Made by a program: the position numbers and the translations under genes | Shown: in pieces, positions 43,999-52,611 of the stretch | How positions within the stretch are numbered: position 1 is the stretch's first letter | Layout of the letters: every line of letters begins with the position of its first letter | Origin: Cupriavidus phytohabitans | GTDB taxonomy: Bacteria > Pseudomonadota > Gammaproteobacteria > Burkholderiales > Burkholderiaceae | Direction: 5' to 3' | Length of the DNA stretch: 64,000 nucleotides | NCBI RefSeq assembly: GCF_000426345.1 | Contig: NZ_AUFE01000017.1 | Span: forward strand, 48,228 to 112,227 | Notes under the pieces: generated by a model | Told to the model about the DNA's origin: nothing | Seen by the model: the letters and a program-made list of their open reading frames with translations, nothing else | Databases searched by the model: none

Positions 43999-44652
43999 AT
44001 GAAAGGCGATATCCAGCTCAAGCAGCACGTGCTCGAGGAACTGGCCTGGGATCCGGCCGTCGATGCCGCCGAGGTCGGCGTCCAGGTCAAGGACAGCGTG
44101 GTGACGCTGACTGGCCATCTCGCCAGCCATGCCGCCAAGTACGCCGCCGAGGAAGCCGTCCGGCGCGTGCCCGGCGTGAAAGCGCTGGCCGTCGAAATCG
44201 ACGTGCGTCTTCCCAATGACGCGCAGCGCACGGACGCCGACATCGCACGCGCCGCTAGCAACATCCTGGCGTGGACCTCGGTGCTGCCCGCGGATCGCAT
44301 CCAGGTGATGGTCGAGGACGGCTGTGCCACGCTGACCGGAACGGTCGACTGGAACTACCAGCGCCTGGCCGCCGAGCGCGCAGTGGCCGGCCTGTACGGC
44401 GTGGTCAGTGTAGCCAACGCCATCGCGGTCCAGCCCGCGATCGCTGCCAACGATGTGAAGGAGCGCATTGCGAAGGCCATCGAGCGCCAGGCGGCGGACG
44501 ATGCGACCCATGTCGCCGTCGACGTCAAGGACGGTGTTGTGACGCTGCGCGGAAGCCTGCGCAGCTGGGCCGAGCGCGAGGCCGCATCCGAAGCAGCCTG
44601 GGCGGCGCCGGGGGTCACCGAGGTATCGAACATCATCCAGGTGAATCTCTGA
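43999..44652 (+). CDS. Triple-BON-domain protein
   Basis: 217 aa, start MKGDIQLKQHVLEELAWDPA behind AGGAGG. Domain turns: VKDSVVTLTGHL, VEDGCATLTGTV, VKDGVVTLRGSL. Nearly the same design and length as the protein at 28359-29015, with 91 bp to the BON gene upstream. Two copies in one operon plus a third elsewhere suggests dosage or hetero-oligomer formation. Cytoplasmic. Confidence 0.92.
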   Translation: MKGDIQLKQHVLEELAWDPAVDAAEVGVQVKDSVVTLTGHLASHAAKYAAEEAVRRVPGVKALAVEIDVRLPNDAQRTDADIARAASNILAWTSVLPADRIQVMVEDGCATLTGTVDWNYQRLAAERAVAGLYGVVSVANAIAVQPAIAANDVKERIAKAIERQAADDATHVAVDVKDGVVTLRGSLRSWAEREAASEAAWAAPGVTEVSNIIQVNL

Positions 44653-44708
44653 CCTGCACACCGGGCACGGGGGGCCTGCGGGCTCTGCAGTTGCCATGAG
44701 AGCCAGCC

Positions 44709-47408
44709 ATGACTGTCCGCAATCTTGATGCCCTGTTCCGTCCGCGCTCGATCGCGCTCATCGGCGCGACGCTGCGGCCGCGTAGCCTAGGGGCGACGGT
44801 GCTGGACAATCTTTCAACGGGCGCTTTCGCTGGCCAGCTGTATCTGGTCAATCCCAAGTATGCAACGCTGGCAGGCCAACGCTGTTACGCATCCGTCCGA
44901 GCGTTGCCGGCACCGCCGGATCTGGCGGTATTATGCACGCCCGCACCCACGATCCCGGAGCTCATCGCTCAACTCGGCGCCGCCGGTACGCGTGCGGCCA
45001 TCGTCCTGAGCGCTGGCTTCGAGGGGCCTGAGGACAGCGCCGGAGGCGCGCTGCGGCAAGCCATGCTGGACGCGGCGCGACCTCATCTGCTCAGGATTCT
45101 CGGGCCGAACTGTGTCGGGCTGATCGCTTCGGGGATCGGCCTCAATGCCAGCTTCGCACCCGGCACAGCCCGGCCAGGCAAGCTAGCATTCGCCACCCAA
45201 TCCGGCGCGTTGGCCACCGCTGTGCTGGACTGGTCGCGTTCGCGCCAGATCGGCTTTTCGCACTTCATCTCGCTCGGCAACAGTGCCGATGTGGACGCGG
45301 CCGACGTGCTTGACTACCTTGCTGGCGATGCCGAGACGCAGGCCATACTGCTCTACGTGGAGGCGATCTGCCATGGCGCCAAGTTCATGTCCGCGGCGCG
45401 CGCTGCCGCCCGCAACAAGCCGGTCGTGGTGGTCAAGGGGGGGCGCTCGGCGCAGGCGGCACGCGCCGCCGCGTCCCATACCGGCGCCATGGCCGGTGCC
45501 GACGACGTCTACGACGCCGCCATCCGGCGTGCCGGCATGCTGCGCGTGGACAGCACCGAGGGCCTGTTCGACGCCGTAGAGGTGCTTGCCCGCATGCGGG
45601 GGCTGCGTGGCGAGCGCCTCGCCATCCTGACCAATGGCGGCGGCGCCGGCGTAATGGCGACCGACGCGCTGGCGGATGCCGGCGGGATCCTGGCGCGCCT
45701 GTCAGACCAGACTCTGGCACGGCTGGACGCCGTGCTGCCCGTCAGCTGGCCGCGCGCGAATCCGATCGACATCATCGGCGACGCGCCCATCGAGCGCTAC
45801 CTGCAAGCCCACGCCATCCTCTGTGAGGCGCCCGAGGTTGACGCCGTGTTGATGATCCATGCGCCTACGGCCATCGTGCCGGCCGCGGAGATCGCGGCCG
45901 CCTTCGTCAGCGCGCCGTCGGGCGGCAAGCCGCTGCTGACCGCATGGCTCGGGGCGGATGCCGTGCAGCAGGCACGCCGCTTGTGCCAGCAAGCCGGCGT
46001 GCCGACCTTTGATACCCCGGAGGGGGCAGTGCGCGGCTTCCTGCAGGCCTGCGAATACCACAGGAACCAGCAATTGCTGATGCGCACGCCGCCCGCAGAC
46101 GGCGCGTACACGCCGGCGGACAAGGCCCAGGTGCGCACGATCATCGGCAATGCCCTGCGCGCGGGCAGAGAGTGGCTGACCGAGCCGGAGGCCAAGGCCG
46201 CGCTGGCCGCCTATGGCGTCCCCGTGGTCGCAACCCGAACCGCGGCCAGCGTTGATGAGGCTGTCGACCAGGCCACACGGATCGGCTATCCGGTCGCGCT
46301 CAAGATCTTGTCTGCGGACATCACGCACAAGTCCGCCGCGGGCGGCGTGGCACTGGACCTCGCCGACGCCGCCGCGGTGCGCAGCGCCGGCAGCGCCATG
46401 CTCGAGCGCATCTGGCAGCAAGCCCCGGAGGCGCGGGTGCAAGGCTTTACCGTCCAGCCGATGGTCGGGCACGGCGATGGCTTTGAGCTGATTGTGGGCG
46501 CCTCCACCGATCCCGTGTTCGGCCCCGTCTTGCTGTTCGGCCATGGCGGCGTCAACGCCGAACGCATCGGCGACCATGCGGTTGCGCTGCCGCCGCTCGA
46601 CGCACTGCTCGCGCGAGACCTGGTGTCGCGCACCCGCATCGGACGCCTGCTGGAAGGCTGGCACGGACACCCGGGCGTCGACGGGGACGGCTTGCTCCAG
46701 ATCTTGGTGCAGGTCTCACGCCTGGTCTGCGATATTGACGAGATTTGGGAACTGGATATCAATCCCCTGCTGGCGAGCGCGGCAGGCATCATCGCGCTCG
46801 ATGCCCGCATCGCCGTCAAGGCGCCGGCATTGGGCACGCGTCCGCGGCTGGCCATCCAGCCCTATCCCGAGGCGCTGGAGGAACGCGTCGAGCGGGACGG
46901 CCGCACCATCGTGCTCCGGCCCGTGCGTCCTGCCGACGAAGTGGCCTACCAGGCATACTTTCGCCAGCTGACGCCGGAAGATATCCATGCCCGCTACTTC
47001 TGCACGTTCCGCGAGCCGGTACACAGTCAGCTGGCAAGACTCACGCAGATCGACTACGCGCGTGAGATGGCGTTCATCGCGGCCACTACCGATGCGTGTG
47101 GCCACACCTCCATACTCGGGGAAATCAGGGCCGTTGCCGATCCAGACAATGTCCAGGCCGAGTTCGGCATCGCCGTGCGCTCGGACCAGAAGGGACAAGG
47201 ACTGGGAAAGCTGCTGCTCGAGAAAATGATCCGCTACGCGCGCGCAAAGGGCATCGGCGCGTTGGTGGGCTGCACCATGCCGCACAACCAGCCGATGCTG
47301 GCGCTGGCGCGCGCCTATGGCTTCAGGATCGCCGCGGCCAGCGTCGACGGTGTCAGCCTGCACCTTGCGCTGGACAAAGAGAACGCCGACGTTCGCGCGC
47401 CTGGTTGA
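44709..47408 (+). CDS. NDP-forming acyl-CoA synthetase/GNAT acetyltransferase (Pat-like)
   Basis: 899 aa. N-terminal CoA-binding domain (FRPRSIALIGATLRPRSLGA) with the succinyl-CoA-synthetase-like core (ILGPNCVGLI) and the phosphorylated-His region; an ATP-grasp domain at about 490-700 (YPVALKILSADITHKSAAGG); a GNAT domain from about 730 with the acetyl-CoA loop RSDQKGQGLGKLLLEKMIRY. This is the architecture of Pat/AcuA-type protein lysine acetyltransferases, which use acetyl-CoA to acetylate acyl-CoA synthetases and others. The synthetase half is often inactive in such proteins. It follows the BON genes on the same strand and could tune central metabolism at low oxygen. Confidence 0.92.
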   Translation: MTVRNLDALFRPRSIALIGATLRPRSLGATVLDNLSTGAFAGQLYLVNPKYATLAGQRCYASVRALPAPPDLAVLCTPAPTIPELIAQLGAAGTRAAIVLSAGFEGPEDSAGGALRQAMLDAARPHLLRILGPNCVGLIASGIGLNASFAPGTARPGKLAFATQSGALATAVLDWSRSRQIGFSHFISLGNSADVDAADVLDYLAGDAETQAILLYVEAICHGAKFMSAARAAARNKPVVVVKGGRSAQAARAAASHTGAMAGADDVYDAAIRRAGMLRVDSTEGLFDAVEVLARMRGLRGERLAILTNGGGAGVMATDALADAGGILARLSDQTLARLDAVLPVSWPRANPIDIIGDAPIERYLQAHAILCEAPEVDAVLMIHAPTAIVPAAEIAAAFVSAPSGGKPLLTAWLGADAVQQARRLCQQAGVPTFDTPEGAVRGFLQACEYHRNQQLLMRTPPADGAYTPADKAQVRTIIGNALRAGREWLTEPEAKAALAAYGVPVVATRTAASVDEAVDQATRIGYPVALKILSADITHKSAAGGVALDLADAAAVRSAGSAMLERIWQQAPEARVQGFTVQPMVGHGDGFELIVGASTDPVFGPVLLFGHGGVNAERIGDHAVALPPLDALLARDLVSRTRIGRLLEGWHGHPGVDGDGLLQILVQVSRLVCDIDEIWELDINPLLASAAGIIALDARIAVKAPALGTRPRLAIQPYPEALEERVERDGRTIVLRPVRPADEVAYQAYFRQLTPEDIHARYFCTFREPVHSQLARLTQIDYAREMAFIAATTDACGHTSILGEIRAVADPDNVQAEFGIAVRSDQKGQGLGKLLLEKMIRYARAKGIGALVGCTMPHNQPMLALARAYGFRIAAASVDGVSLHLALDKENADVRAPG

Positions 47409-47455
47409 GGCATCGCAATGAGCGCGCGCAGCGGTCGGCCTACGCTGGTAAGAAG

Positions 47456-47470
47456 CGAGTAGCCTACTCG
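47456..47470. terminator. Perfect inverted repeat after the synthetase gene
   Basis: CGAGTAG-C-CTACTCG, a 7-bp stem with a 1-base centre, about 48 bp after the stop. Only two T residues follow, so it could be a weak terminator or an operator for the next gene. Confidence 0.35.
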
Positions 47471-47544
47471 TTGCCTGCAAGCGCCTCCTGCGGCAAGCGG
47501 CGACGCTCTGCTTTCTTTCATCAACCCTGCGGAGCTATCCCACC

Positions 47545-48255
47545 ATGAACCGACAACGTGTCTTCGTCTGCCGGACCCTGCTGCTGGTGGCCCTGCTGTG
47601 TGCCGGCACCGCGCCCGCGCTGGCCCAGCCCGATCCATCGCCGGCCGCACCGCGGCCCCGCGAGACAGTCCGCGCCGTCGATTTACTTACCGAGGCGGAG
47701 CGCGCCGACATTTGCGCAAGGCTGCGTAGCGCCGCGTCCGCGCAGGAGCGCCAGACCATCATGCAGCGCACCTTCGATCTGATTGCGACGCGCGCCAGCG
47801 AGCGCGGCATTACGCTGCGCCACGACCAGCGTGGCCACACGCGCAGGGAGATAGACGATCGCTTTGGCATGGAGTGCAGCCCGCGTGCCGCCTCGCCGGC
47901 CACGGCGGAAGGGATGCCTGCGCCGAGAGTCGCCGGGGACGTGCGCTACCTGACCGGTGGCGTGGGCCAGGACGAGGCGGCTTATCTGCGCAAGGCTGGC
48001 GGCGACTACACCCTGCGGCTCACCTTCACTGGAGGCGGCGGCCAGTACCTGGCCGGCGTTGACACGCAGATTTTTGACAGCCGCGGCAGGCAGCGCTTCG
48101 CGGCCGTGTCCGATGGCCCGTTCCTGTTCGTCCAGTTGCCGCCAGGCCGCTATCGCGTCGTAGCCACCGCCGACGGCAAGGCGCGGGAGCTGACACTGGT
48201 AGTACCGGGCAAAGGCGGCGTGTCCCGCACGCTGCACTGGGCATCTGCCTCATAG
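47545..48255 (+). CDS. Secreted YVSGG-family protein (paralogue B)
   Basis: 236 aa with a signal peptide (LLLVALLCAGTAPALA). An N-terminal helical region about 40-125, then the family segment: VRYLTGGVGQDEAAYLRKA, a beta-rich part (YTLRLTFTGGGGQYLAGVDT), and SDGPFLFVQLPPGRYRVVA near the end, closing with ELTLVVPGKGG. The second half matches 37054 and 48489 in order and spacing. Exported, function unknown; its separate N-terminal domain distinguishes it. Confidence 0.82.
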   Translation: MNRQRVFVCRTLLLVALLCAGTAPALAQPDPSPAAPRPRETVRAVDLLTEAERADICARLRSAASAQERQTIMQRTFDLIATRASERGITLRHDQRGHTRREIDDRFGMECSPRAASPATAEGMPAPRVAGDVRYLTGGVGQDEAAYLRKAGGDYTLRLTFTGGGGQYLAGVDTQIFDSRGRQRFAAVSDGPFLFVQLPPGRYRVVATADGKARELTLVVPGKGGVSRTLHWASAS

Positions 48256-48471
48256 CCATTGGTCGCGATCTTGCCGCGCGGGTGGCGCGCTCGCTGGCTG
48301 ATCCGGATGCGATCGCGCCCACCGCCGCGCACCGGCAATGGCAACACGGATCGCCATGCCTTCGTCATGGCCGCTGGCGAGCATGGCGTTGGCAATTTCG
48401 ATTGCCTTCAGGCGCACCGCGGGCGCCAGCCGCTTCATCGCAGCAGGATAACGGTCAGGATTCCATGGCAT
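48250..48471 (-). CDS. Small conserved protein of unknown function
   Basis: 73 aa: MPWNPDRYPAAMKRLAPAVR, then KAIEIANAMLASGHDEGMAI and RVAIAGARRWARSH. This is a small widespread family in which MPWN...YP...M..L and DEG..I.IAI..A..WA recur. Its 3' end overlaps the end of the converging gene by 6 bp. Function unknown. Confidence 0.7.
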   Translation of the reverse strand: MPWNPDRYPAAMKRLAPAVRLKAIEIANAMLASGHDEGMAIRVAIAGARRWARSHPDQPASAPPARQDRDQWL

Positions 48472-48488
48472 TGCAGACTCCGCTTCTC

Positions 48489-49019
48489 TCAGTGGCGGCC
48501 CCGACCACTGTAGCGCAGGGACGGACCATGCCCGCTATGTGGCGCGCTGACTGCGGCCGGTGCCGGTGCAACGGGGCCGTCGCCTGGCAGGCGCAGCAGC
48601 AGCGACGGTCCACGACCGTCCTGGCGCACGCGCAGGCTGCGGGATTCGATCGCCCCGCCGGAGCGAACCAGCACACGATAGTCGCCTGGCGGCAGCCGCA
48701 AGTAGAGCAGCGGCCCCTCGCTCAGCACCAGCAGGACGATTTCGCGGTGGGCGTCGAACAGCGTTACCGTGACGTCCGACAAGCTACTGCCGTCCGCCTC
48801 GTTCACAAAGTGCATATGAACGTTAAAGCGCCCGGCCATGCTTTGCATGGCCGCCACCTGGTCCACGCCGATCCCGCCGGAAACGTAGTCGATGCCATTC
48901 ATGTGGTGGACTGCGGGCGTTGACGGCATTACCGGCGGCGTAGGTGAAGCAACGCCGGCAGGAATAACGGCGAACAGGCCCGAGCAGAGCAGGCAGGCGG
49001 CAAGCGCAATCGCGCGCAT
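48489..49019 (-). CDS. Secreted YVSGG-family protein (paralogue C)
   Basis: 176 aa with a signal peptide (ALAACLLCSGLFAVIPAGVAS). The mature part has GIDYVSGGIGVDQVAAMQSM, AGRFNVHMHFVNEADGSSLS, then SEGPLLYLRLPPGDYRVLV and a Pro/Ala/Arg-rich end. It lines up with 37054 and with the second half of 47545. Start taken at MRAIALAACL behind GGAG. FNR-like box 87 bp upstream. Beta-sandwich envelope protein of unknown role. Confidence 0.82.
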   Translation of the reverse strand: MRAIALAACLLCSGLFAVIPAGVASPTPPVMPSTPAVHHMNGIDYVSGGIGVDQVAAMQSMAGRFNVHMHFVNEADGSSLSDVTVTLFDAHREIVLLVLSEGPLLYLRLPPGDYRVLVRSGGAIESRSLRVRQDGRGPSLLLRLPGDGPVAPAPAAVSAPHSGHGPSLRYSGRGRH

Positions 49020-49105
49020 GGGAGTCTCCTTGGCATGCCGGCCGCCGACAGATGTCGGCTGCGCCGGTGATGTCATTCAGAGTAGTTGCGCTTGCCGGCG
49101 CGATC

Positions 49106-49119
49106 TTGGGCTGCATCAA
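49106..49119. promoter_or_regulatory. FNR-like box (one good half)
   Basis: TTGGG-CTGC-ATCAA, 87 bp upstream of the secreted paralogue C gene; identical in form to the boxes at 21408 and 30373. Confidence 0.5.
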
Positions 49120-49232
49120 GGCAAGGCCACATCCGGAACCACGCCTGGCGATGGTGCTGCCACCTGCTTGCGGATTCAATGGCGCCCCAAAGATGGCGTA
49201 AAACTGCCGGATCACCGGACCTTGTCGACGAG

Positions 49233-49252
49233 CTGTCAGGGATTGCTGACGC
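49233..49252. promoter_or_regulatory. CTGTCAG-N6-CTGACGC near-palindrome
   Basis: CTGTCAG, GGATTG, CTGACGC: the same motif and spacing as 15825 and 42083, with two mismatches at the end. It lies 77 bp before the start of the receiver-like gene. Confidence 0.5.
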
Positions 49253-49328
49253 GGCCTTTCTGCCGCCCTGACGCCACTCTCAGCCATCGCCTATTTTCCA
49301 CAGCGAAGGGGGTGACCATACTGGGTAC

Positions 49329-49727
49329 ATGCCAGACAATAGCCAAGCCAAGATCGTCACTGTGTACCTGCTCGAGCGTGCAAATGCGATCCGCAGCAGA
49401 CAACTTGGCATACTTGCACGCTTACCTCGGATAGAAGTCGCAGGTTCTGGCGCTAGCGCCCTTACGGAGCTGACTAGACTGATGCATCATCGGCCCGAGG
49501 TTGTCATGATCGGCTTGCGCACCGCAAGTGGAGGCGCGATCCAGGAGATCAGGATACTCAGGTCGGCCTTGCCTGACGCAATCGTGATCGTGCTGGGCGA
49601 CGCCCTCAGCCTGCCGCTACGGCGCGCTTGCATTCGGGCAGGCGCGAGCTACTGTTTTGACAGGACGCTGGAATTAGACGCGCTGCGCGTGGCGCTGAGC
49701 GGGTTGAGGACCGCGCGGGCGCCATAA
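49329..49727 (+). CDS. Degenerate receiver (pseudo-receiver) domain protein
   Basis: 132 aa with the alternating beta/alpha pattern of response-regulator receivers (VTVYLLERANAIRS..., ..AIVIVLGDALSLP..., ..AGASYCFDRTLELDALRVAL). The phospho-acceptor position after beta-3 reads VVMIGLRTASGG, where receivers have an aspartate, and the acidic pair after beta-1 is missing (LLERA). It therefore cannot be phosphorylated in the normal way. The terminal FDRTLELDAL resembles the KxxxxxEL helix of true receivers. It is divergent from paralogue C and near the two-component genes; it may titrate or sense without phosphorylation. Confidence 0.75.
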   Translation: MPDNSQAKIVTVYLLERANAIRSRQLGILARLPRIEVAGSGASALTELTRLMHHRPEVVMIGLRTASGGAIQEIRILRSALPDAIVIVLGDALSLPLRRACIRAGASYCFDRTLELDALRVALSGLRTARAP

Positions 49728-49759
49728 AGGAAGGGCGAGTTCGGGACTACCTTCGCCTG

Positions 49760-50407
49760 CTACAGGTCAGCGTCGTCGTCGAACAAATGATTGCGTATGG
49801 CATACCTCAGGAGCATCGCCTCATTGGGCATTTGCATCTTCTCCATGAGGCGCATCTTGTAAGTGCTAACGGTCTTGGCGCTGACACACAGTGCCGTGGC
49901 GATCGTCGTGATCGGCTCGCCCAGCACGAGCCGCCGGTACACTTCGAGCTCGCGATCGGACAAACGCAGGTGTGGCAAGTCATCGCTCTGGTCCTTCAGG
50001 CCGCTTGCGAGCTTCGCTGCGATCGCCTGGCTCACATAGGTACCGCCCCGGGCTACCTGTCCGATGGCGGACACCAGCTCCGTGGCCGCGCTTTCCTTGG
50101 TGAGATAGCCTGCCGCTCCGGCCTGAAACGCACGGACGATATATTGCTCTTCCGCATGCATCGTCAACACCAGGATTCGCAAGGTCGGGGCTTCGCCGCG
50201 CAACAGGCGAATCAGTTCCAGCCCGCTCCTGCCAGGCATGGACAGATCAAGGAGCAAGACCTGAGGGCTGCATTCCCTCACCATTCTTGGTACTTGCGAG
50301 CCATCAGCCGCTTCGGCCACCACCTCGAACAACCCCGCACGTTCCAGGATATGCCTTAAGCCATCCCGCACCACGGCGTGGTCGTCCGCAATCATCACGC
50401 GTGTCAT
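49760..50407 (-). CDS. LuxR/NarL-type response regulator
   Basis: 215 aa. Receiver domain with MIADDHAVVRDGL (acidic pair), LLLDLSMPGRSGLELI (phosphorylated Asp about 57) and VLTMHAEEQYI; output HTH with LSDRELEVYRRLVLGEP and SAKTVSTYKMRLMEKM. A typical NarL/FixJ member. Same direction as the histidine kinase at 50695, 287 bp apart. Just upstream of the start is a CTGTCAG half-site (50419-50425), a possible autoregulatory site. Confidence 0.92.
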   Translation of the reverse strand: MTRVMIADDHAVVRDGLRHILERAGLFEVVAEAADGSQVPRMVRECSPQVLLLDLSMPGRSGLELIRLLRGEAPTLRILVLTMHAEEQYIVRAFQAGAAGYLTKESAATELVSAIGQVARGGTYVSQAIAAKLASGLKDQSDDLPHLRLSDRELEVYRRLVLGEPITTIATALCVSAKTVSTYKMRLMEKMQMPNEAMLLRYAIRNHLFDDDADL

Positions 50408-50694
50408 GCATAGTCTCCCTGTCAGGGTCTGTTAGGGCTAAGGAAACAATCACGTGACGCACGCTCGAATCAATTGGAAGCTGATCCACGCGATTGCACC
50501 CGGCCCTATCGACCATAAAGGCGCAGCCTTCTGCATTACTCTTTCGGAGCGGTGCCAACGCTCGGCCCTACAACTAGCGCAGCCAATGTCTGCGCCGGCG
50601 GCGGGAATTTCTCGGCAAGCCGTGCCTTGAGGAGGTCATCATGGAATCCCCTGTCGCAGGCTGGAAAGTAAGTTTACTGTGTGTTGCCATGACG
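50408..50694. other. Intergenic region between response regulator and kinase
   Basis: 287 bp. It holds one CTGTCAG half-site at 50419-50425 and nothing else I recognise. Confidence 0.4.
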
Positions 50695-52611
50695 TTATCC
50701 AGGCGGATCTATTTCCAGCGTGGGAGCTCTTGCGCTTGAACCTCGCTGCCTTGGCGGCCGATGACCAGTGTCCTCCAAGCCGGCCTTCCGTTGCGGGACA
50801 TCCACCATTAAACAAAATCCGTTGCCGGGGGCGCTTTCGACCGATACGGTGCCTCCGAGCAACCGAGACCGTTCCCGGATGCCCAACAGTCCCAGTGACT
50901 TGCGCGGCTCGTTGGCGTGTGGCTTCATGTCCCAGCCGGCACCATTGTCCTGTATTCGCAATGCAACGCGGCCGTCGTCACACCCCACGTGGATCTGAAC
51001 GCTGCTCGCGTTAGCGTGGCGGACGACATTGCTTAGTGCCTCCTGCACGATGCGAAACAGTGCGATCGCTGTGTGCTCCGGGACATCGACGTCCGCTCCG
51101 TACACCGTTATTGCGAGCCCGTAGCGGTTGGAAAAATCGCTCGCCAACCACTCGATGGCGGGCAGCATGCCCAACTCGTCGAGCAGGGCGGGCCGCAGAT
51201 CGCTGGCGATACGGCGGACAGAGGCTACCGTATCGTCGATGACCGCGTTCATCCCTGCAATTTCGTCTAGCAGGCCATCGATGGGCCTCCCCTCCCCCAC
51301 ATCCGTGCCCAGCATGGCTAAGTCCATCTTCAATGCGCTCAGGCGCTGGCCCAGGTCGTCATGAAGCTCACGCGCGATGCGACGCTTCTCCTCCTCTCGC
51401 GTAGCAAGGATGCTGTCAGAAAGCTGCTGCAGCTCCTCGCGCGAGCGGTGCAGGGCCTCCTCGGCCCCGACGCGGTCGGTAATGTCGCGCAACATCACCG
51501 TATATAGCTTGCCGCCACCGTCGACCGTTTGCGAGATCGAGGCTTCGATCGCAAACTCGCTGCCGTTCCGCCGCAAAGCGTAAAGCGCCAGGCGTTGACG
51601 CCCCATCTGCCGCTCCGATACACCGGTGACCCCAAAGCGGCGTATGTGCTCTGCATGGGCCGCGCGGAAGCGCTCGGGAATGAAGTCGCCAAGTGGGCGG
51701 CCGATCGCCTGCTCCGCAGGCCAGCCAAACAAAGTCTCGGCCATCGGATTGAAGAGCACGACCCGCTGGTCGGTGTCCACGGTGATGATCGCCTCCATGG
51801 AGGAACGGATGATGCCTGCCAGGCGCGCCTCGCTTTCCTTCACGCGTTGGAGACTGCGCTGCATGGTTTCTTCCGCGCGGACACGTTCGGTGATGTCGCG
51901 CAGCATCACGGTGTACAGTTTGGCGCCGCCGTGAACGGTTTGCGAGATGGATGCTTCGATCGGGAACTCGCTGCCGTCTCGACACAGAGCGTACAGTGCC
52001 AGGCGTTGACTTCCCATCTGGCGCTCCGATACACCGGTAACACCAAAGCGGCGCACATGTTCAGCGTGGGTGGCGCGGAAGCGCTCAGGAATGAAATCAG
52101 CCAGTGGGCGGCCAATCGCCTCCGCTGCTGGCCACCCAAACAAGGTTTCGGCCATCGGATTGAACAGCACGACGCGCTGCTCACTGTCCACAGTGATGAT
52201 CGCTTCCATGGACGAGCGAATAATACCCGCCAGACGCGCTTCGCTTTCCTCCAATCGCTGGTGACTGCCTCCCGAGGCGCGCCTGAGCCGTCTCAGCCTG
52301 ATCCAATAGAGACCGGCAACAAGTCCGATGCCTGCTCCTAATAGCGGCACCAAAAGCGCCATAAGCTCCCGGTGCCCTTCGACGCCAGCCTGCAAGCCGA
52401 AAGCCAGCGCTACAAAAAGGGCGACTACGCCACTGCCGATCGCTATGTCGATAGCATAAGAGCGCGGACTCTCGAACGCTGAGAACGGAGCCTTATCTTT
52501 GGGGGCGAATGGGTTAGTCACGCAACGCGCATAGTCCCGCCCGATTCCGGGCTTCTTGATCACTTCTGAATTGAATATAGAGCGACGACGCCGACCCGCA
52601 AGCCAAAACAC
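50695..52611 (-). CDS. PAS-PAS histidine kinase (HisKA_3)
   Basis: 638 aa. Two TM helices near residues 55-105, a near-identical pair of PAS domains offset by exactly 137 residues (LAGIIRSSMEAIITVD appears in both), each with a PAC motif, then HisKA_3 with RIARELHDDLGQRLSALKMD (phospho-His about 416) and a HATPase with the N and G boxes (VRHANASSVQIHV, GLLGIRERSRLLGG). A GTG further in (about 52522) is another possible start. Pairs with the LuxR-type regulator at 49760. The PAS pair lacks an obvious heme or cluster signature; the signal is unknown. Confidence 0.92.
   Translation of the reverse strand: MFWLAGRRRRSIFNSEVIKKPGIGRDYARCVTNPFAPKDKAPFSAFESPRSYAIDIAIGSGVVALFVALAFGLQAGVEGHRELMALLVPLLGAGIGLVAGLYWIRLRRLRRASGGSHQRLEESEARLAGIIRSSMEAIITVDSEQRVVLFNPMAETLFGWPAAEAIGRPLADFIPERFRATHAEHVRRFGVTGVSERQMGSQRLALYALCRDGSEFPIEASISQTVHGGAKLYTVMLRDITERVRAEETMQRSLQRVKESEARLAGIIRSSMEAIITVDTDQRVVLFNPMAETLFGWPAEQAIGRPLGDFIPERFRAAHAEHIRRFGVTGVSERQMGRQRLALYALRRNGSEFAIEASISQTVDGGGKLYTVMLRDITDRVGAEEALHRSREELQQLSDSILATREEEKRRIARELHDDLGQRLSALKMDLAMLGTDVGEGRPIDGLLDEIAGMNAVIDDTVASVRRIASDLRPALLDELGMLPAIEWLASDFSNRYGLAITVYGADVDVPEHTAIALFRIVQEALSNVVRHANASSVQIHVGCDDGRVALRIQDNGAGWDMKPHANEPRKSLGLLGIRERSRLLGGTVSVESAPGNGFCLMVDVPQRKAGLEDTGHRPPRQRGSSARAPTLEIDPPG
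51430..52250 (-). repeat. 411-bp tandem duplication encoding two PAS domains
   Basis: Two consecutive copies of about 411 bp (137 codons) within the kinase gene differ at scattered positions only. The copies contain identical segments such as LAGIIRSSMEAIITVD and FGVTGVSERQMG. A recent in-frame duplication. Confidence 0.8.

Larger units (their letters stand above)
49020..49328. other. Divergent regulatory region
   Basis: 309 bp between the secreted paralogue C and the receiver-like gene, with an FNR-like box (49106-49119) and the CTGTCAG-type palindrome (49233-49252). No gene assigned. Confidence 0.55.

Noticed and set aside
47406..47419. TTGAGGCATCGCAA as an FNR box for the secreted paralogue B gene
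   Set aside because: Two or more mismatches; too weak to claim.
50419..50438. Full CTGTCAG palindrome before the response regulator
   Set aside because: Only the left half is present (CTGTCAG); the right half TTAGGGC does not match, so only a half-site is claimed.
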